A DNA stretch of 64,000 bases, taken from the NCBI GenBank assembly GCA_900660155.1, contig CABFPE010000018.1, forward strand, positions 1,784,664 to 1,848,663. Direction: 5' to 3'. A program made the translations under genes and the position numbers. Under the pieces are notes generated by a model, which saw only the letters and a list, made by a program, of their open reading frames with translations, was not told where the DNA came from and searched no databases. Source of the DNA: Hofstenia miamia. Its lineage: Eukaryota > Xenacoelomorpha > Acoela > Hofsteniidae. This document shows positions 1-11,911 of this stretch, in pieces; within the stretch, counting starts at the first letter, position 1; each line of letters opens with the position of its first letter.

Positions 1-310
1 ATATCATATTAATGTTTAGGCATCTAGTCAAGAATTATGTCTTTAAATTTTATGAAATTTAAAATTCTATGCGTTATTGTTAAACAGGTGATAGCGACTT
101 AACTCGTTAATTTAAATTTAGCATTAATTAAAAATTAGATGTCAATTTTGCGATTACCATCGCGTCAAGGTATTGGAAATTATTTATGTTGTTTAAAATG
201 CAGAAAATTTAAGATCAACAATCTATTCGTGAAAATGGCTATATTATTGTTATTCTTAAAATTTTCAATGAAACAAATTTCTACTTGCCCTTAGTTGATA
301 TATGTCACAG

Positions 311-408
311 CTGGATTGTTGGAAGCGAGCCCGTTCTTGAACAGAATATTATTTGTCACGAAAGCTCTCGGGCCTCATGCTGAAGATGCTTTCAAATCTT
401 TGTTTCTA
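311..408 (+). CDS. Candidate exon of unidentified large gene (copy 1)
   Basis: Acceptor ends at 310 (tatgtcacag) and the donor GTACAT begins at 409. After two bases completing a codon, 32 open codons begin GLLEASPFLNRIL and contain VTKALGPHAEDAFKSL. The segment is visibly less AT-rich than its surroundings. It leaves phase 0, matching the phase-0 entry of the exon at 605. A helical repeat-type protein would fit, but no family is recognised. The same exon is duplicated at 2369-2466. Confidence 0.5.
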
Positions 409-604
409 GTACATCTTTCAGTTTTTTTCAAATTTAAATTAAAAAATATTATCAAATTTTATTACTAAAAGACTATATAGATAATCTCTCTGCGTTTGTA
501 TTTTTCATAACTTACTTGTCCTGTATATCAATTTAATAACCAACTAGATATTGGAAAAGCAATGATTTGTACAATAATGGGGCTATGCTTTGGTTCGAGC
601 TTAG

Positions 605-687
605 AATTTCTATTTTAATGCTTGTTCGAGACATCCTGGCCCTGTTCCAATTAACGACAGATGGTGCTTGGTATTACAACACATAAT
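605..687 (+). CDS. Candidate exon of unidentified large gene (copy 1)
   Basis: Acceptor CTTAG ends at 604 and the strong donor GTAGGT begins at 688. The exon enters in phase 0, continuing 311-408 across a 196-base intron, and gives 27 codons plus two bases, including HPGPVPINDRWCLVLQHI. Together with its partner it adds 181 nt, which is not a multiple of three, so both duplicate pairs cannot sit in one open message. Confidence 0.5.
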
Positions 688-1216
688 GTAGGTGCGAAAG
701 CTTACGCTAATTTTTATTATACATTTCTAATAAATTTTTTAGTTATTTAATTTAAGATTACTATTGTTAGAATGCATAAAAACGTAATAATAAGAATGCG
801 GTGGAAATTTTATTTCCTACTTTTAAAATAATTGCAGTAAATGGTTATATATACACTGGCCAATAAAATAAGTTAAATTTCTATTCAATAATTCCCATAA
901 TTGCCATAATACAACACTGCACATTCATAAACGTCAAAAGTTGTTTTGGCTTATACATATTTTTTTTCATATATATAAATCTACACATTGAAAATTTTTA
1001 TCTTGTCTTTTTCTAAAAATATTTAAAAAGAAATATATAATTTTTTTCATAACCTATTTATTTTTTGCTCTTGCAAAATGTTGACGTAGTTCAGGAAATA
1101 TTTTCTAACGAGCTAGAAGTAAAACATATTTATTGAAATGATTTAGTTTTTTGTTTTTTACTCAAAATTCTGAAGCCTTTTCGGGTTTATCTGTAACATA
1201 TCCGAACATTGGTCAN

Positions 1217-1995
1217 ATATTTGGTAGGTCAAATATGTTTTTGGTGCGGCGGGCTTAGGGTAGAAGAGGGTGAATTCGCGACATCACTACATCAAGTGAG
1301 ATTTACGTTATGTTAATTTGTACCTCTCATAGTAAATACATTTGGAAAATTTGGCAATAATTGTCAAATATTTAGATAAAAATGCAAAATTTGTGTAAAT
1401 GGTAATTATCCAAATTTGTAAAATTTGTTATTTCTTTAATTTACAACTTTGATTAAGTAAGCATGTATATTATGTATAATATACTGTCTCGAAAATTTTT
1501 AAAAATGAATGTACCGAAAATGTTAATTTTCCATTGATTAAAATGTAAAAAAATATATATATATATGAAGACCACGGGGGAAAAACCACACATGTACACT
1601 TTTTGATATTTTATTGGTTACTCCCCTTGGATTTGGTCCTTGGCATGAGGCATCATCTCTAAAAAGGTCGTATCGATAAATCACAGTTGTCCAGAGTTAT
1701 TGCTATTTAAAAAAAATTATTTATGTATTTATTTATGTCTCCCTCTAAATGCTTTTTGAAAACATCATTATGACCACGTTTCCAAACATAAATCTTTGAA
1801 ATGTTGCAGGGTATTGTCTCTTTAATTTAACTACCCCATGGTAAAAATATTTAAGTTCGAGTAAATACTGAGTGAGCAATAGCCAAAAAATAGGTTTTTT
1901 GGGGAAAAAAGTGATTCCCGCTAAACGCTTTAGAAATTTCGGACCGCTTACCGCCAAATGTAGGGTTTTTGAATTTCCCATAGCAAAAAGCGCGG

Positions 1996-2037
<42 letters not shown>

Positions 2038-2058
2038 TATACATTGTTGCAATGATCA
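1217..2058. other. Spacer between duplicate copies
   Basis: No convincing exon. It holds a short (AT)n run near 1552-1566 and a long (TA)n run at 1999-2034. The open frames here are mostly the microsatellite read as Ile-Tyr repeats. Confidence 0.7.
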
Positions 2059-2368
2059 ATATCATATTAATGTTTAGGCATCTAGTCAAGAATTATGTCT
2101 TTAAATTTTATGAAATTTAAAATTCTATGCGTTATTGTTAAACAGGTGATAGCGACTTAACTCGTTAATTTAAATTTAGCATTAATTAAAAATTAGATGT
2201 CAATTTTGCGATTACCATCGCGTCAAGGTATTGGAAATTATTTATGTTGTTTAAAATGCAGAAAATTTAAGATCAACAATCTATTCGTGAAAATGGCTAT
2301 ATTATTGTTATTCTTAAAATTTTCAATGAAACAAATTTCTACTTGCCCTTAGTTGATATATGTCACAG

Positions 2369-2466
2369 CTGGATTGTTGGAAGCGAGCCCGTTCTTGAAC
2401 AGAATATTATTTGTCACGAAAGCTCTCGGGCCTCATGCTGAAGATGCTTTCAAATCTTTGTTTCTA
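2369..2466 (+). CDS. Candidate exon, duplicate of 311-408
   Basis: Identical in position and splice signals to the exon at 311-408, within direct-repeat copy 2. Because the sequence after copy 2 is uninterrupted, this is the likelier functional copy if the duplication is an assembly error. Product unknown. Confidence 0.5.
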
Positions 2467-2662
2467 GTACATCTTTCAGTTTTTTTCAAATTTAAATTAA
2501 AAAATATTATCAAATTTTATTACTAAAAGACTATATAGATAATCTCTCTGCGTTTGTATTTTTCATAACTTACTTGTCCTGTATATCAATTTAATAACCA
2601 ACTAGATATTGGAAAAGCAATGATTTGTACAATAATGGGGCTATGCTTTGGTTCGAGCTTAG

Positions 2663-2745
2663 AATTTCTATTTTAATGCTTGTTCGAGACATCCTGGCCC
2701 TGTTCCAATTAACGACAGATGGTGCTTGGTATTACAACACATAAT
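2663..2745 (+). CDS. Candidate exon, duplicate of 605-687
   Basis: Copy 2 of the exon at 605-687, with acceptor CTTAG and donor GTAGGT. It leaves a codon two bases long, so the next exon must supply one base. The candidate at 5084 would do so. Product unknown. Confidence 0.5.
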
Positions 2746-3292
2746 GTAGGTGCGAAAGCTTACGCTAATTTTTATTATACATTTCTAATAAATTTTTTAG
2801 TTATTTAATTTAAGATTACTATTGTTAGAATGCATAAAAACGTAATAATAAGAATGCGGTGGAAATTTTATTTCCTACTTTTAAAATAATTGCAGTAAAT
2901 GGTTATATATACACTGGCCAATAAAATAAGTTAAATTTCTATTCAATAATTCCCATAATTGCCATAATACAACACTGCACATTCATAAACGTCAAAAGTT
3001 GTTTTGGCTTATACATATTTTTTTTCATATATATAAATCTACACATTGAAAATTTTTATCTTGTCTTTTTCTAAAAATATTTAAAAAGAAATATATAATT
3101 TTTTTCATAACCTATTTATTTTTTGCTCTTGCAGCTAAAATATTGAGTTCTTCAATGTTGACGTAGTTCAGGAAATATTTTCTAACGAGCTAGAAGTAAA
3201 ACATATTTATTGAAATGATTTAGTTTTTTGTTTTTTACTCAAAATTCTGAAGCCTTTTCGGGTTTATCTGTAACATATCCGAACATTGGTCA

Positions 3293-5083
3293 TAATACAT
3301 TTAGTTCGAGAAATTGGAAAAATATAAGAAATCAGGTGTAGAAATGATTTTCAGAAATACATGTATATATTTTATGTATTTTTTAATTTAGTAAATTTTC
3401 ATGAGTCTTTGCTTTATTTCAAGATATCAATTTGCAGAACTAATCTGGAAATTTGTAATGATGGCGCCATATCAATCAACTTAAAATAACCTTGTCATTA
3501 TCAATTATACTTATTATCAGTTTTGCAGCTGATTCGTAGAGTTTTGATATTTTTATAAACATTCCACTAAAACATTTTCTAGAATTGAAGTGCTTCTGTA
3601 AAACAATAGCAAATATGCATTTTTTTCTTTTGCGCAAGCTATTGAAGAAATCAACTAAAAATTACCGTAATGCTAATAATCAAATCTCCATAAAATGTAT
3701 GATAATACCACTTTATTGGCACGTCACTATACAATATTTCCTAAAGCATTACCAACATTCAAAATAATGCTAGTTTTTGCATTTAAGCGGAGCAACTGCA
3801 TCAGTACTCCTTACAAATATTAACAAACTCTAAATTGCCTCTCGCATCTTTTATAGTAATATAGTAAAAACCCTATTCCTACATTTGGAAATCTTGGGAT
3901 ATTGGTATACCTATTGACGAGTGTGTACTAAAAATTATTGCACGTCTTTGAATTGCCGCGGAATGCGGTGGTTTAGCGGTAGAAATATAGCAACTTGTGG
4001 TGGCATAAATATTATACAGATAACGTATTTTGTTTTAAGATTTAAAATCCTTAAGCATTTCTCAAAAAACTGTTTCTAATGCAAAATTAACAAAACATAA
4101 ATAGCAATTTTGGCACATTTCATGAGAAATTGAATACTACTCTAATAAAATTGAACAAAATGAAAAAATACCTACCATATTGTCTTTAAAGCTTTATATA
4201 AATGATGCATAGCCATAAAAATACAATTTAGAAATATCTATATTTTCGTAAGAAAATAAAAATCGACATTATTGCGGTATACCGCAGTAAAATTTCATTT
4301 ATTGCATTAAAAAACGCACATTGCGGTGGTTAGCTGTGAAATTTTTTCCGTGCGGTTGAAATAAAACCTGTACCGCGCTCATCTCTACCTTATTGTAAAT
4401 GCAAGGAATTGAAATTGATGTGACCTTATTACCACGAGTGAATTGTTTACTGTAAATTATGTGCTATTTGTGTGAAATTGAAAACATTTGTCAGTACAAA
4501 TAAACCTTTGAAAATTTGCTATTATAACTAGACAAAAAATTTGAGGATACCTTCCGCATTCTCACAAGATACATTAATGTATTCTTAATAAGTGTATTTG
4601 AAAATTAGATTTGTAAAGTGTCAATTAATTTGAGTAATTTATAGGCTTAGTCAAAACACAAAATTGGAAATAATGAAACAAAAAACTTCATTAAAAATAT
4701 TTACACAATAAAAAAAATTTTTACTTTAAATTACATGATCTTGTAAACCAAACATGTAACAATGAAAACATTTCTAATGACAATTACATATATAAACATA
4801 ATTTTAAACGTTTGACATTTAAAAATATTATTTTCCAGCATTCATTTAGCTTTCCAGTATTATAAATACATAAAGGTGTCAGATATTGTTGGACAAATAA
4901 GTACATAATTTTCTATGGGACTGATTGAATATATGATAGTGTTATTTGCTAAAAAATGAACGCACTCTAACAGTACACCTACTGATTCTCGGATTTCAGT
5001 TGATTCATTTCTTAGTGTTTAGTTATTTACTCCTAATTGACGCTTTTTACCGAAATCAATATCAAATGAATTCGTTCATTAAG
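3293..5083. other. Intron-like AT-rich sequence
   Basis: No supported exon. Between about 3949 and 4390 lie several short GCGGT/ACCGC motifs ending in CCGCGCTCATCTCT, which looks like one end of a decayed hAT-type element; no partner end was found. Confidence 0.4.
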
Positions 5084-5175
5084 GCGAATAAGCGATCTGA
5101 CATTTTGTCGAATTACGTCAGGAGAATTTACGCGTGAACGGCAACGGGCATGTTTTGCACCAATCGATAATGACA
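5084..5175 (+). CDS. Possible exon, weak
   Basis: A less AT-rich stretch reads RISDLTFCRITSGEFTRERQ and on to CFAPIDND. With acceptor TTAAG ending at 5083 it enters after one base, matching the phase left by 2663-2745. A possible donor GTCCTT follows at 5176, but it is a poor match, and a strong GTATGT at 5204 lies beyond an in-frame stop. Acceptor, donor or both may be wrong. Confidence 0.25.
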
Positions 5176-6077
5176 GTCCTTCAATTTTAGACTGAAATTT
5201 CAAAGTATGTATTTATCCAATTAACAATCCAACACCTTCGTCGGCTGCGAATACATGCATATAGAAAATTCACACCATTATTTGTAGCTGAATTTTTGCT
5301 GAAGCATACTATATATCTATTTGCATATGTGCATGAATGTGCAGAAAAACTAAATTTAATAAGTTTTTTTTACTTGATAGAATTGGATTTTATTGAATTT
5401 CGAATTATGTATTCCACTCATAACACTCAGAGAATTTAAAATAATAAACTTTAGGCCATTCGTCTGTTAAGCTATCACCTTATCTCAATGAATCATTTAT
5501 TAATTTTCTCGATAGATTCTCGAAAAACAGCATTTAACATGTGCTAAATCCGCACAGAATTTTTAAAAATTTATGCAAATTTGCTAAATATTAATATCAT
5601 TTTTGATATTTCCAATAGTTTCTTCCCAAATTGTTTCCAACGCAAAAATATGTTAGCTTTGAATACATTGGTGAGATAAATTGAATGACAAAGTTAAAAG
5701 AATTGTTTAACAAACAATGAACTTTCATGAACATCTGTTGGTATTGTTTGATTTTATCTGGTGCACGTTTGGAGTTGATTTATTTACAAACACATCCTTC
5801 GAAATAGCAATGAATTGTAAAATTGTAAATTATTAGATTCTAGTACGGTTTTGGTTGGTCATAATTGTTCTACTTTATCCATATCGTTTCATTAATATTT
5901 TGCAATTTAACATCTCTGTTTTAAAAATTATTTTATCAACTAGTCTTTAAGTTACTAGTAATTCAATAAATATTCAAAATATCACCTTGTACTTACTGTA
6001 GCACAATAACTAAGTATGTAATTGTTCTACTTTCATATGTGCAATGGTGTTTTAAGTACAATATTGATTTATACTTG

Positions 6078-6082
<5 letters not shown>

Positions 6083-6113
<31 letters not shown>

Positions 6114-6279
6114 NNNNNNNNNNNNNNNNNNNNNNNNNNNNNNNNNNNNNNNNNNNNNNNNNNNNNNNNNNNNNNNNNNNNNNNNNNNNNNNNNNNNNNN
6201 NNNNNNNNNNNNNNNNNNNNNNNNNNNNNNNNNNNNNNNNNNNNNNNNNNNNNNNNNNNNNNATATATATATATATATA
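6083..6279. repeat. (TA)n microsatellite spanning an N gap
   Basis: Uninterrupted TA dinucleotides flank 149 unknown bases (6114-6262). The gap is an assembly gap inside a microsatellite whose true length is unknown. The open frames across it (Ile-Tyr repeats plus unknown residues) are not genes. Confidence 0.97.
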
Positions 6280-6400
6280 ATAATAATAGTAATAAAATTT
6301 AAAAGCAATTTATTCCTATAAGAAAAAGGTACAAAAACTATAAACTACAAGACTACAAAAAGCTATTTACAAATATAATAAATGTATATAATATTAAAAT

Positions 6401-6428
6401 GTGTGTGTGTGTGTGTGTTGTGTGTGTG
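6401..6428. repeat. (GT)n microsatellite
   Basis: About nine GT units followed by TTG and four more TG units. It abuts the 3' end of the LINE fragment on the minus strand, where simple repeats are common. Confidence 0.9.
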
Positions 6429-6441
6429 CATTTTATACAAA

Positions 6442-6830
6442 ATTTTCAAATGAATGTAGTGTATTATTGTCATTAAGTAGGCACTGTCTATTAAAGAGGA
6501 ATGTTCGCAATTTCTTTCAGAATTTCTTGTAGTTTTTTTCAAATTTAATTTCTCTATTTAAGTTATTCCATAATTTAGTTGCCGTGTGGTGAAAACTATT
6601 AAAACATTTATCCACGCATAAAAATGTTTGAGACCGTTCATTTAATTTAATATACTGTTTTAAAAACGAAATTGCGGCTTGACCAAATTTGAATTTAAAA
6701 ATATTGATAACATATGCACTTGAATTTGATAATAAAGAGATAGTATTTTGTATTTCAATCGGTAATCGGATGCCTTGTCATGTTTTTGTACAAAATTGAG
6801 TATTTTAAGTTTTAGACAGGAGGATGCGAT
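6442..6830 (-). pseudogene. LINE reverse-transcriptase 3' end, degenerate
   Basis: The minus strand reads, across several frame breaks, KILSLYYQIQVHMLSI, then HHTATKLWNNLNREIKFEKN and KKLRTFLFN. This order (a leucine-rich block, then a TKLWNNL-type motif, then K/L-rich tail) is typical of the C-terminus of non-LTR retrotransposon ORF2 proteins (CR1/L2/Jockey-like, from family knowledge). A TGA and at least one frameshift interrupt it. No 5' part is present, so it is a truncated insertion. Confidence 0.5.
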
Positions 6831-6837
6831 GTTTTGA

Positions 6838-6893
6838 ATTAATAATAATAATAATGATAGTAATAATAATAAAAATTACTATTATTATTATTA
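6838..6893. repeat. (TAA)n/(TTA)n inverted repeat
   Basis: A run of AAT/TAA units containing GATAGTAAT is followed after a few A bases by its complement ATTACTATTATTATT. The two arms could form a hairpin of about 20 bp. Confidence 0.75.
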
Positions 6894-7774
6894 TAGATAC
6901 ATACCAAATTAGTTTTTCTATATTGTTATTTTGCGATTTAGTTTCTTGTGAGCTTTATTTTTATGTTTTGTTATTTCATAAGTATATATTCTCAAAAGCT
7001 CTTAATTCAGTTTTATTAAATATTATTTCAAAATTTTATCAAAAATTTCCCTATTGAGAATTTGGAATTTCTTCCATTCAAATTTTAGTGACATTATTAA
7101 TTCATTTTTTATTACAATGCTAGCAAATATCTATTTCGCACTATCTCACATCTTGTGGAGATTAAAAACGTGTTATTTACAATCAATGCTTTATGCTCTC
7201 AGATTATCTTATGTCAATGAAAATTGCTTTAGAAGTATTTTTTCTCGGAATTGTAGATGAATGCTCGATGGTATTGGACAATTGGACTACGGAAAATTTA
7301 TTAGAAAATGCGCAGACAATTTTTGACATTCAATTTTTTGAATAAAGTTTTGCCTCAATAATATATTGAGAAATCAAGCTAATCAAATGTACTTAATATA
7401 TATATGTTTATACATATATATATATATAAGTGTATATATATATATAGTTATTCTTATATGTATAATTTTGCATTTTCAAAATTGTCTTTATGAATATGTT
7501 CATAACATAATTTTAGGATAATTCATACACATCATTTTGACATATAAAACTTTTCATGCTGGATTCAATTTTTTCATATATTCTATAAAACTGGTTATTT
7601 CAGGGGTTTTTAGAGTGCAACTTTTTTCATCCATATAACGAAATAAATATTTTCGACAGAGAACTATGGATGAAAGGGATGAAAAGGATCAGTAATAAGT
7701 CTATCAATTTAAAAATAATTTGGCAACTTTGGCTTTTGCACACATATTGAATTAAACTCTAAACCTATCCCAAG
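6894..7774. other. Intron-like AT-rich sequence
   Basis: Contains an interrupted (TA)n cluster at about 7397-7446. Two ORFs here (6824-7057 and 7054-7260) have strongly AT-driven composition and no splice or family support. Confidence 0.6.
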
Positions 7775-7888
7775 TCTTTAGCTGAAATTGCAGCCGACAC
7801 TTTCATGTATGGTGAGAGCTTTACAGTCTTAACGAGGGTTGAATGCGTTCACCGTCTTATATTATATTTGATAACGTGTATTAAATTA
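7775..7888 (+). CDS. Candidate exon of unidentified large gene
   Basis: Acceptor tatcccaag ends at 7774 and donor GTATGA begins at 7889. It carries 38 codons in phase 0-0, including SLAEIAADTFMYGESFTVL and RVECVHRLILYL. An apparent GTGAGA donor inside (7812) is probably not used, because coding continues through it. It is the first of nine consecutive exons whose phases all match. Hydrophobic, perhaps helical; function unknown. Confidence 0.45.
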
Positions 7889-10738
7889 GTATGAGTATTA
7901 TTAAATGCTAAAAAGTTATCTATATGCATTATAAATTTTAAAATTTTCATGAAGACTATTTAAAATATTCATTTTTAAATTTTTAATTTTTTTATAATAT
8001 TATAATTTTGCTATAAATAGTAAGTTGTTTTAGAAAATTCAAGTAAATTATGCAGATATATTATAAAAAAGCGATGTATTAATGGGTGAGTACTTGCAAA
8101 GGCAAAAAAATAAGAACATAAATACGCATTAAATCATTGAAGAGAAATAAATTGATCTTTATGTAAAATCGTTTTATCAGCTGTGAAACAGGACTAAAAT
8201 TGTGCATACCATTTTTGATCAGGAAATTTAATTAATGTCATTAATTGTAATTCAGTGATAAGAACGTCATAGGCATGCAAAGTAATCGATTTCATGGAAA
8301 CCAAATTTATCATAGCATTCCTCGTACAATGTGAGAGGTCAAGCTGCAAAATTAGACCAAAAATCAGAGGATATACAAGAAAAGTCACTGTCTTGGTAGC
8401 CAAGATGGCAGACGGTTGGACTAAAATCATTTCAGGGATCAGAGAAATTTTAGCTATCGTTTTTATTTAACTGCTTTTAGAATTAAATCTTGTAGAACTT
8501 TATTGAATCTTATCGCATTTATCCTATTTTTACATTAATAAATCTCTGCAGTCAGTAATTGACTTTCTGCCCCATAGTAGTTAGGGTCGCAATTTTCGAA
8601 ATATTAGAGTGATTAGCTATATATTAACTGTGCGCTATGGAATTGCTAGAACTTAGGCATATACATACACATATAATTTGAATTCAACTTTTTATTTCGA
8701 GATATTTGAAAATTTATGGTGTGAATTTTTTATACAAATGTGGTAGTGATGAATAAATTAATCGGCTTAAAAAAATTAATCTAATTCACTATTAATTTAC
8801 TTATAGTCGAATATATTAATATATTACTAGAGAAGCTTTAAAACCAACGGTCTGCGAATCGAATATTTTGAAATATATATGCGCGTCTATTAAACTCAGC
8901 CATGACCTAAGAGATATAACCAACACATTATTTACAATTCTGGAAACCAGAACTAATAGGGGAAGAACATAGTTTTTTTTCAAAATAAGTAAAATGCAAA
9001 TACAATAGTTTCTTATTTCAAATGTATTTTATGTGAGGTTTATTTACAATTTCTTTAAATTATGTATCAAACTTTCAAACCAATTCTAGTATTTATCAAT
9101 ACCATTCACCAAATTTGATATTAAAATTCTTATTCCGTATCAAGGAGGGCACGGGCCTCTTTTTTGACCCGACGCAATCCGTCTAACAATGAACCACGAC
9201 CCAACCAGTCTAACACTAAGCTGCGGGTAGACCCAGTAAAAAAAATTGTTAGCATAATACTCACAAAATGTTTTAGCATACTAGTATCAATTAAGGCAAT
9301 TCCAAATCAAAAAAAAATACAAAAATAATTAATATCTTTACGAATTTCAAAGATCGAAATGCTTGACTTCTCAAATTGTGCCTTCAATATTTTAGTGTTC
9401 TTCGATTCTAACGACTATAAGTTACCCGCGACTCGACCCAATACGACACGTCTAGGAGTGACCCACAACCCATTTCCCACCCTGTTACGCATACCACCCA
9501 GAAATGCAACCGGGTCAAGATTTTTAGATCCGGTCACTGGATCAACACTTTGAAACAACATCTTATAACCGGATCATTTCGTGAGCAAATATTTATATTT
9601 AAATTTAGTAATTACTAAGAATCCGATTTGAAGTTCAAAATATTTGACAATTTTTTTTAATTAAATCATTGTATAATAACTTATAATTAGCATTTTTATG
9701 CAGTAGTATGAGATCACAGTTATAGAATCCTGATTAAGCACTTCTTTCCCCCACAACAACCACTAAACCGCCACTTCAAACAGATGTTTTTGTTTTCCTT
9801 TACCCTCCACAATTTTGTTCAATAATTTCTAGATTGTATAACACCCATTACCCTAAGTGGTTTACCCAACATTGACGATGAGATTCTCCAGGATGAGAAA
9901 CAAATGCAGTTGCATTGCACAACTCAAAAATCGCAAAAAAAATTTATATTATCTCAGAACAACTTCAAAATCTGAGAGAAAGTTTTCAGCTGCAGGAAAG
10001 ATTTCAGGAAATGTGATCAGAGCCCATCCAGACAATTTGGGATCACCAACAACGATTGTTTGCAAACTAAAATTTAAACTTCTGTTGATGATTGTTTTCT
10101 ACACAAATATTTGTCAAACGGCTCAACAACGTGTCAACGGGTGAAATATTTGACCACGTCATCGGGTCATGATTTGTGACTCGGTTTCATCTCTGCTACC
10201 TCTACTCAAGACATCAATGATTTTTTTAGCTAATCAATATATTTGCTTCAATAAGTAGGTTTTGTTCGAATCGAAATGTAAATTTTTTTGGTTATATTTA
10301 TATATTATATTTTGCAATCATTAAAAACGTTGAGCTGTTGTATTCCCAAAATATTTCCCTAGGGTGCTGATTATGATACCTTTTTCTGGTAGTTAATAAT
10401 GACAAAAATAATATATCATACACATACATATGCTGGCTATGAAATCTATGACGTTTGTCTACAGCACGCAGAGTTTGCGATTTTCCAAATGTGTCCACCA
10501 CCCTTTTCGATGGAACTAAGCCACTATAATTCACTTTTATCAGCTATATATATATATATATATAGTATTGTCATGCTCTGTTAAAGTTTTCATAAAAGTT
10601 AAAAATCGCAAGTAACATTAATATCCGTTGAATTCTGCCTATTTTAGTTGATAATGCTTAACAGCTGTTTTTAATTTATTTAATTACATCGCATGGATTG
10701 TCTGTAGCTAATTTTATATATTAATAGCAATTTGAGAG
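7889..10738. other. Long intron-like region with repeat patches
   Basis: GACCCG-rich patches at about 9150-9240 and 9425-9545 and a related patch at 10130-10190 suggest decayed transposon ends. At 9833-10010 two overlapping frames read GLPNIDDEILQDEKQMQLHC and then EQLQNLRESFQLQERFQEM, a broken coiled-coil-like piece with a run of eight A at the break. A + frame at about 8290-8470 is open but unrecognised. A (TA)n run lies at 10546-10564. Confidence 0.4.
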
Positions 10739-10917
10739 TTCCACTTAAATCTATTGCTCTCCGCTCATATAATGTCTCGTTATGAACTTTTGAAAATTAT
10801 GGGTGTAGGATTTTTTTTGTCGCTGTTGAGTTCTGTCAATCTAGAACGCTTTCGGCAGAATATTAAAGTTGGATGCTTTGTCCCTCTTAAAGACGAAAGA
10901 AGAAATATTTTCAGTCA
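10739..10917 (+). CDS. Candidate exon of unidentified large gene
   Basis: Acceptor TTTGAGAG ends at 10738 and donor GTAATA begins at 10918. The exon enters in phase 0 from 7888 and gives 59 codons plus two bases. It contains HIMSRYELLKIMGVGFFLSL and RQNIKVGCFVPLKDERRN. The middle is hydrophobic and could be a membrane or buried helix. No family recognised. Confidence 0.42.
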
Positions 10918-11017
10918 GTAATATTGATTTTTTGAATTGAAGTAAAATATTTAATCAATATTCTTGTATATATATTAAAGAGAAATACTACATGAAAACA
11001 TTCATATATTGCAACCA

Positions 11018-11125
11018 GAGGCCTAAGTCGGCAGAAGTTTTTGGGCCACCGCACGGAACACCCCGGCCCACAGCATTGCATCCACAGTTTTGGAACAGCA
11101 TGGTCCGCATCTTCGCCCCGCACAG
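11018..11125. other. Isolated GC-rich patch
   Basis: About 100 bases are conspicuously GC-rich in an AT-rich intron. Both strands have open frames and neither resembles a known family. No matching splice pair or phase was found. It may be a repeat remnant or an unrecognised exon. Confidence 0.4.
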
Positions 11126-11248
11126 TTTAACCATTACCTACTATGACATAGAATGTTCAAGTGAAAATATTGTAATTTCGTTCTAAACTTGTACGTTTTT
11201 GAAAATGTGTATAACAGTACTATTTAACGTATTTCCACAAACTTCCAG

Positions 11249-11406
11249 TTATAGAATGTATAAACATTTTATTAAGCAATCTGTACTATCTTTTAATAAT
11301 TTTCGACCTAAGCACCTTGAACCTGAATGGAAAGATTTTAATTTTATAATCATGATTACTGTATTACAAGGAGTCGAATTGACACATTTGAAAACCTTTA
11401 ATTTTT
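11249..11406 (+). CDS. Candidate exon of unidentified large gene
   Basis: Acceptor acttccag ends at 11248 and donor GTACAT begins at 11407. One base completes the codon left by 10917, then 52 codons follow, including NNFRPKHLEPEWKDFNF and TVLQGVELTHL. It leaves one base. It is more AT-rich than the other exons, so it rests mainly on splice signals and phase on both sides. Confidence 0.4.
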
Positions 11407-11824
11407 GTACATAAAATTGCTCGTTTTTTTGAATATATTTATGACAAGATTTTAATTGCTAATCAATTTTTCTTGCAATTCCACTCTTAATAATAATCTT
11501 TCATCATGTTATATCTCTTACCAAACAAATAATTAGTCAAAAAATAAATTTCCCATGTAAATTTAGCTCTAAAGGGACACTAACACTACATGCTCTCTCC
11601 TCGATTTTAAAGAGGAAAATTTCTGACAGGTGGCACATATAATATTGTAACTATAACCTCTAGAGTTTTAAATGAAATTTCATGTTTCTATTAAAAATTA
11701 TTTTAATCTTAGCTAAACGCATTTATTTACGATATTTTTCAGTTTGTTTGTTTTGATTAACGTTAATAAATTTCCAAGGGTCACATGTGATCAGGGACAT
11801 TCCATTCATCACTAAGTTAGTGAC

Positions 11825-11911
11825 CAAAAGATAATTTTTTTATTTAACCAATGAAAATCAATTTTGAAAAGCTGACTGGGGGAAAGGGTCATTCCACCAT
11901 GTGCGCCACTG
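11825..11911 (-). repeat. CAGTGGC-ended dispersed repeat, copy 1
   Basis: Read on the minus strand from 11911 it starts CAGTGGCGCACATGG and continues through TGGAATGA and a stretch close to TTTTCAAAATTGATTTTCAT. The same motif order occurs on the + strand at 26553. A CAGTGGCG terminus is common in hAT-type DNA elements. Full borders cannot be set. Confidence 0.7.

Larger units (their letters stand above)
1..1215. repeat. Direct duplication, copy 1
   Basis: This block reappears in the same orientation at 2059-3292. Offset is 2058 bases up to about 1076, then 2077 because copy 2 holds 19 more bases near 3134. I saw no substitution in the parts compared. Copy 1 stops matching exactly at the ambiguous base 1216. 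Its left edge lies at or before the window start. It holds the exon pair 311-408 and 605-687. It could be a recent tandem duplication or a mis-joined haplotype. Confidence 0.93.
2059..3292. repeat. Direct duplication, copy 2
   Basis: Second copy of 1-1215. It differs mainly by a longer stretch after position 3133, where a pyrimidine-rich tract ends in CAG; copy 1 lacks that AG. Downstream of 3292 the sequence runs on without an ambiguous base, so this copy probably shows the true local order. It contains the same exon pair at 2369-2466 and 2663-2745. Confidence 0.93.

Noticed and set aside
1745-2120. ORFs of 114 (minus) and 82 (plus) codons
   Set aside because: Both depend on the (TA)n tract read as Ile-Tyr repeats and show no domain or splice support.
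8194-8430. 78-codon minus ORF
   Set aside because: The + strand is equally open here and neither frame shows recognisable features.
9857-10144. 95-codon + ORF
   Set aside because: Other frames over the same bases look more protein-like (coiled-coil remnants), so this frame is probably not real.
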